Part shown: piece after piece, positions 7,355 through 10,025 of the stretch
Position numbering within the stretch: position 1 is the stretch's first letter
Layout: every line of letters begins with the position of its first letter
NCBI GenBank assembly: GCA_021736545.1
Contig: JAIPFS010000034.1
Span: 1-10,025 of the forward strand
Source of the DNA: Spirochaetia bacterium
Lineage (GTDB): Bacteria > Spirochaetota > Spirochaetia > PWKH01
Length of the DNA stretch: 10,025 bases
Direction: 5' to 3'
Made by a program: the position numbers and the translations under genes
The notes under the pieces: model-generated
Seen by the model: only the letters and a program-made list of their open reading frames with translations
Database searches by the model: none
What the model was told of the DNA's origin: nothing

Positions 7355-8823
7355 AATTACCGAATATTGTATTTGTTTTTTCTGATCAGTGGAGGTATCA
7401 AGCCGTTGGTTATACCGGAAATCAGGATGTGTTCACCCCTAATATTGATGCGTTTGCTCAAGAATGCTGTAATGTTACACAAGCAGTTTCCCCCTGTCCT
7501 GTCTGTTCTCCCTACCGGGCTAGTTTAATAACGGGACAGCTTCCGCTTACCCATGGAGTTGTCGTAAATGATGTTCCTGTGAAAACATCAAGTCCAGGAT
7601 TTGGGAATATTTTCAAGAAGCTTGGGTATGAGACTGGATATATTGGGAAATGGCATATCAATGGGCAAGGAAGACAAGCTCCAATACCGAAAGAGAGAAG
7701 ATTCGGTTTTGATTATTGGAAAGTCCTGGAGTGTGGTCATTCCTATCGTAATTCTGCCTATTATCATAATGATGATACTGATTTATCTTATTGGGACGGC
7801 TATGATGCATATGCCCAGACGGAAGATGCTGTAAGCTTTATGCATAGAAGAATAGAAAAACAGAAGAGCAGCGGTAACGGGAAAGAGAATCCGTTTTTGT
7901 TAGTCTTAGCATGGGGGCCTCCACATGCTCCGCCTCCATATGAGAAAGATTCTCCATATAATCAATACCCCGATGATGTTAAAGATCTCTATAGTGCAGA
8001 GGCTTTGCACGTAAGGGACAATGTTCCTGAGGGAGATGTTGAAACTTCAAAAAGCTTGATGCAGGGATATTATTCTCATTGTACTGCTTTGGATAATGCT
8101 TTTCAGCGGATTGTAGATTATCTAAAAGCATCGGGAACCTATGAGGAAACACTCATTGTATTCACCTCCGATCATGGCGATATGCTCGGCTCACAAGGCT
8201 TATGGAAAAAACAAGTTCCTTTTGAAGAATCACTGCGAGTGCCTTTACTGATGCATATTCCAGAAGAATACGGAGGGGATTCAGGAATATATGATGATGC
8301 TTTATTTGAACCTCAGGATATGATCCCTACCTTACTTGGCATATTAGGTCAAGAAAAGCCTGCATATTTAGAGGGATTTGATTATTCTCAGTATCTGCTG
8401 AATAAAGAAACAATTGCAGAGGACAGTGCTGTTCTTTCTATTTACCAGCCGGGGGGGCAATGGTGCAGGGATAGTGATGGAGGTATTCGCGGTTTTTCCG
8501 GAAGGGAATATAGGGGTATCCGTACAAAAGAATATACCTATGTAATAGATAAAAATGGACCATGGCTGATGTACAACAATAAAAAAGATCCCTTGCAAAA
8601 AAATAATTTAGCTTATAATAAAGAGTATGAAGAGATTAAGAGCAACTTGCACCGTTCACTGTTAAGAAAATTGTCTGAAAGGAATGATGATTTTCTTTTT
8701 GGTGATACACTCGTCCGGGAATTTGGATATACTGAGGAATATGCAGAGAAAGTTAATCCTGGTGAAAAAGAGCTTTGTCTTTCCAATTGGGGAATTGTTC
8801 AAGAGGATGTTCACCATGAATAA
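7351..8823 (+). CDS. cytosolic Cys-type sulfatase (arylsulfatase/alkaline phosphatase superfamily)
   Basis: A 490-residue hydrolase of sulfate esters in the S1 (formylglycine-dependent) class. The active-site signature C52-S-P-Y-R56 followed by ITG supplies the Cys that must be oxidised to formylglycine. Other expected residues are present: D12-Q13 (metal), G99-K-W-H102, H192 in WGPPHAP, D274-H275 in SDHGD (metal) and K286/K287. The C-terminal subdomain shows YRGIRTKEYTYV and an NKKDPLQKNNL stretch, typical of the family. There is no signal peptide; the protein begins MKLPNIVFVFSDQ, so it acts in the cytosol on imported substrate. ATG 7351 is chosen because the family fold starts there and AGGAG sits at 7339-7343; the frame stays open upstream to 7243 only as an overlap with the permease. 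A phosphonate monoester or phosphodiester hydrolase role is a less likely alternative. Confidence 0.9.
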   Translation: MKLPNIVFVFSDQWRYQAVGYTGNQDVFTPNIDAFAQECCNVTQAVSPCPVCSPYRASLITGQLPLTHGVVVNDVPVKTSSPGFGNIFKKLGYETGYIGKWHINGQGRQAPIPKERRFGFDYWKVLECGHSYRNSAYYHNDDTDLSYWDGYDAYAQTEDAVSFMHRRIEKQKSSGNGKENPFLLVLAWGPPHAPPPYEKDSPYNQYPDDVKDLYSAEALHVRDNVPEGDVETSKSLMQGYYSHCTALDNAFQRIVDYLKASGTYEETLIVFTSDHGDMLGSQGLWKKQVPFEESLRVPLLMHIPEEYGGDSGIYDDALFEPQDMIPTLLGILGQEKPAYLEGFDYSQYLLNKETIAEDSAVLSIYQPGGQWCRDSDGGIRGFSGREYRGIRTKEYTYVIDKNGPWLMYNNKKDPLQKNNLAYNKEYEEIKSNLHRSLLRKLSERNDDFLFGDTLVREFGYTEEYAEKVNPGEKELCLSNWGIVQEDVHHE

Positions 8824-9907
8824 GAACAGGCTTAGTGTTTCAGGAGTATCAGAACCTATGACAAGAAGAGAACGAGTTCAAAGTGCTTTAGCTCTTGAAA
8901 AGCCTGACAGACCGCCGCTTCAGATTTCATTTACCAAGGAGTTTGCCCAGCGCTTGAGGGATGAGTATGGAATGGTACAGGATGCACATACACCTATGGG
9001 GGATTCTTCTGTTAAGCTTGAAGAGGCGACACATCAGGATATGCTGCTCCATGCAGTAGGTTGGGTGAACGGGTACTTCTCTTCCGATGAAAAAGAATTT
9101 ATGGATGAGTGGGGAGTTGCGTATCGCCAGGTTGAGTATCAAACTAAATTTGGAAAAGGTAGTTATGCAGAAGTATGCAGCCATCCGCTGGCTGATGAAG
9201 CTGCAGTCCAGTCATATACAGCTCCGGACCCTAACAGAGAGGAAATCTATGACGCAGCTGAGGCGATGATTAGGGATTATAAACAGGATTGGTATATGGT
9301 CGGTTGTGCTGTTACCACAATATTTGAAACTGCTTGGGCTCTGCGGGGTCTGGAGCAGATGCTTATGGATTTTCTCTTGGACGAGGAACTTGCTGAAGCT
9401 GTTCTTGATATTCCCTGGAAGTATCATATGCGGGTTGCTGAACGACTTACGGAGATGGGCTACGATATGATACGTCTTGGTGATGATGTCGGCGGCCAGA
9501 ACGGCATGTTACTTTCTCCTGATATCTGGAGGAAATTCCTGAAACCGAGGATGGCTGAAACAATTTCGGCTATCAAGCGAATTAATCCAGATACCGTTGT
9601 TGCTTATCATTCAGACGGTAATATTGAACCCATAATTCCCGATTTAATTGAAATCGGCCTGGATGTGCTGAATCCTATTCAACCGGCCAGTATGAATCCT
9701 GCTGAAATTAAGAGGAAATATGGAGATCGCCTGGTTCTGTGGGGTACAGTCGATGAGCAGGATACGCTTCCGTTTCGAGATGCTGCCTATGTAGCTGCTG
9801 AGATTCGAGAACGTATCAACAGCTGCGGCTACAACGGCGGTCTGCTCTTAGGACCTACGCATCATGTTCAGCTAGATACTCCTGTTCTGGCGTTGTACAA
9901 ACTGTAG
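8816..9907 (+). CDS. URO-D superfamily protein (second, divergent paralogue)
   Basis: A 363-residue URO-D-superfamily protein, clearly diverged from the 4422 product. It contains TRRERVQSAL near the N-terminus, the LGDDVGGQNGMLLSPD block (D223, D224, Q228), H265-S-D267-GN at the strand where MtaA-type enzymes have H-x-C, and a C-terminal GPTHHVQLDTP motif common in uncharacterised catabolic URO-D proteins. HemE signature arginines are absent. The gene starts within the sulfatase end (8 bp overlap) with AAGAGGA at 8801-8807, pointing to coupled translation. An alternative ATG at 8858 with AGGAG at 8842-8846 would begin MTRRERV, which aligns with the usual family start, so the extra 14 residues are uncertain. 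The protein ends soon after the GPTHHVQLDTP motif, perhaps slightly shorter than relatives. Likely a cytosolic methyltransferase or related lyase of unknown substrate. Confidence 0.85.
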   Translation: MNKNRLSVSGVSEPMTRRERVQSALALEKPDRPPLQISFTKEFAQRLRDEYGMVQDAHTPMGDSSVKLEEATHQDMLLHAVGWVNGYFSSDEKEFMDEWGVAYRQVEYQTKFGKGSYAEVCSHPLADEAAVQSYTAPDPNREEIYDAAEAMIRDYKQDWYMVGCAVTTIFETAWALRGLEQMLMDFLLDEELAEAVLDIPWKYHMRVAERLTEMGYDMIRLGDDVGGQNGMLLSPDIWRKFLKPRMAETISAIKRINPDTVVAYHSDGNIEPIIPDLIEIGLDVLNPIQPASMNPAEIKRKYGDRLVLWGTVDEQDTLPFRDAAYVAAEIRERINSCGYNGGLLLGPTHHVQLDTPVLALYKL

Positions 9908-10004
9908 TACAAATACTCTAAACAAAAATGACCATAATTCCTGCTGTCAACGATAATTGCCTAGAGAACGGCTGTAGAATATTTACTGAATAACTGTAGT
10001 ACAA
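9900..10004 (+). repeat. 13-bp direct repeat flanking the operon end
   Basis: AACTGTAGTACAA occurs twice, at 9900-9912 and 9992-10004, 92 bp apart. The first copy overlaps the stop codon of the second URO-D gene (TAG 9905-9907). It also forms an inverted repeat, TTGTAC (9893-9898) with GTACAA (9907-9912). The stretch between and after (9908-10025) has no gene and no convincing terminator. The second copy contains TACAAT, a possible -10 box, but no good -35 stands 16-18 bp upstream. A regulatory repeat and chance are both possible. Confidence 0.35.
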
Positions 10005-10025
10005 TAAATTACCTTTACATGGTAT

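Noticed and set aside
8684..8815. Longer N-terminus for the second URO-D protein
   Set aside because: It is an out-of-frame reading of the sulfatase end; coupled initiation at 8816 (or 8858) is better supported.

Overview
This 10 kb window is chromosomal-type bacterial DNA with eight protein-coding genes and one further regulator, all on the + strand. The likely host is an anaerobic, diderm bacterium, and my best guess is a spirochaete of the Spirochaeta/Sediminispirochaeta/Sphaerochaeta type. This is inferred, not proven. The solute-binding protein has a cleavable signal without a lipobox Cys and a Gly/Gln/Glu-rich mature N-terminus. The sugar-type ABC operon has no ATPase of its own. Cobalamin-type URO-D proteins also suggest an anaerobe.

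Left part (1-2256): two unrelated single genes. The first is a PHP-family phosphoesterase of the histidinol-phosphatase type (64-984), G+C-rich, with an odd low-complexity tail. The second is a six-helix membrane diguanylate cyclase with an intact GGDEF motif and no RxxD inhibition site (1111-2256), which has its own likely promoter.

Right part (about 2353-9907): a tightly packed, A+T-richer operon. It opens with a promoter (TTGCAG, 17 bp, TACAAT with an extended -10). Directly downstream are three tandem copies of a TTGCA-NN-TGCAA palindrome, a convincing operator array for the first gene, a MarR-family repressor. Then follow a CUT1-type solute-binding protein, a URO-D/MtaA-like protein, two CUT1 permeases, a cytosolic Cys-type sulfatase and a second, divergent URO-D-like protein. 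Several junctions overlap (ATGA at 5582 and 7351, 8 bp at 8816), which implies translational coupling. The largest gap is 172 bp, between the binding protein and the first URO-D gene.

How it may work (inference): a small sulfated compound, possibly also methylated, is bound in the periplasm, imported intact and desulfated inside the cell by the sulfatase. It would then be demethylated or otherwise processed by the two URO-D-family enzymes. No glycoside hydrolase, sugar kinase, ABC ATPase, corrinoid protein or sulfatase-maturation enzyme lies in the window, so these functions must come from elsewhere or from genes just downstream. I know of no characterised pathway with exactly this gene set. 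It is the best candidate for an undescribed system here.
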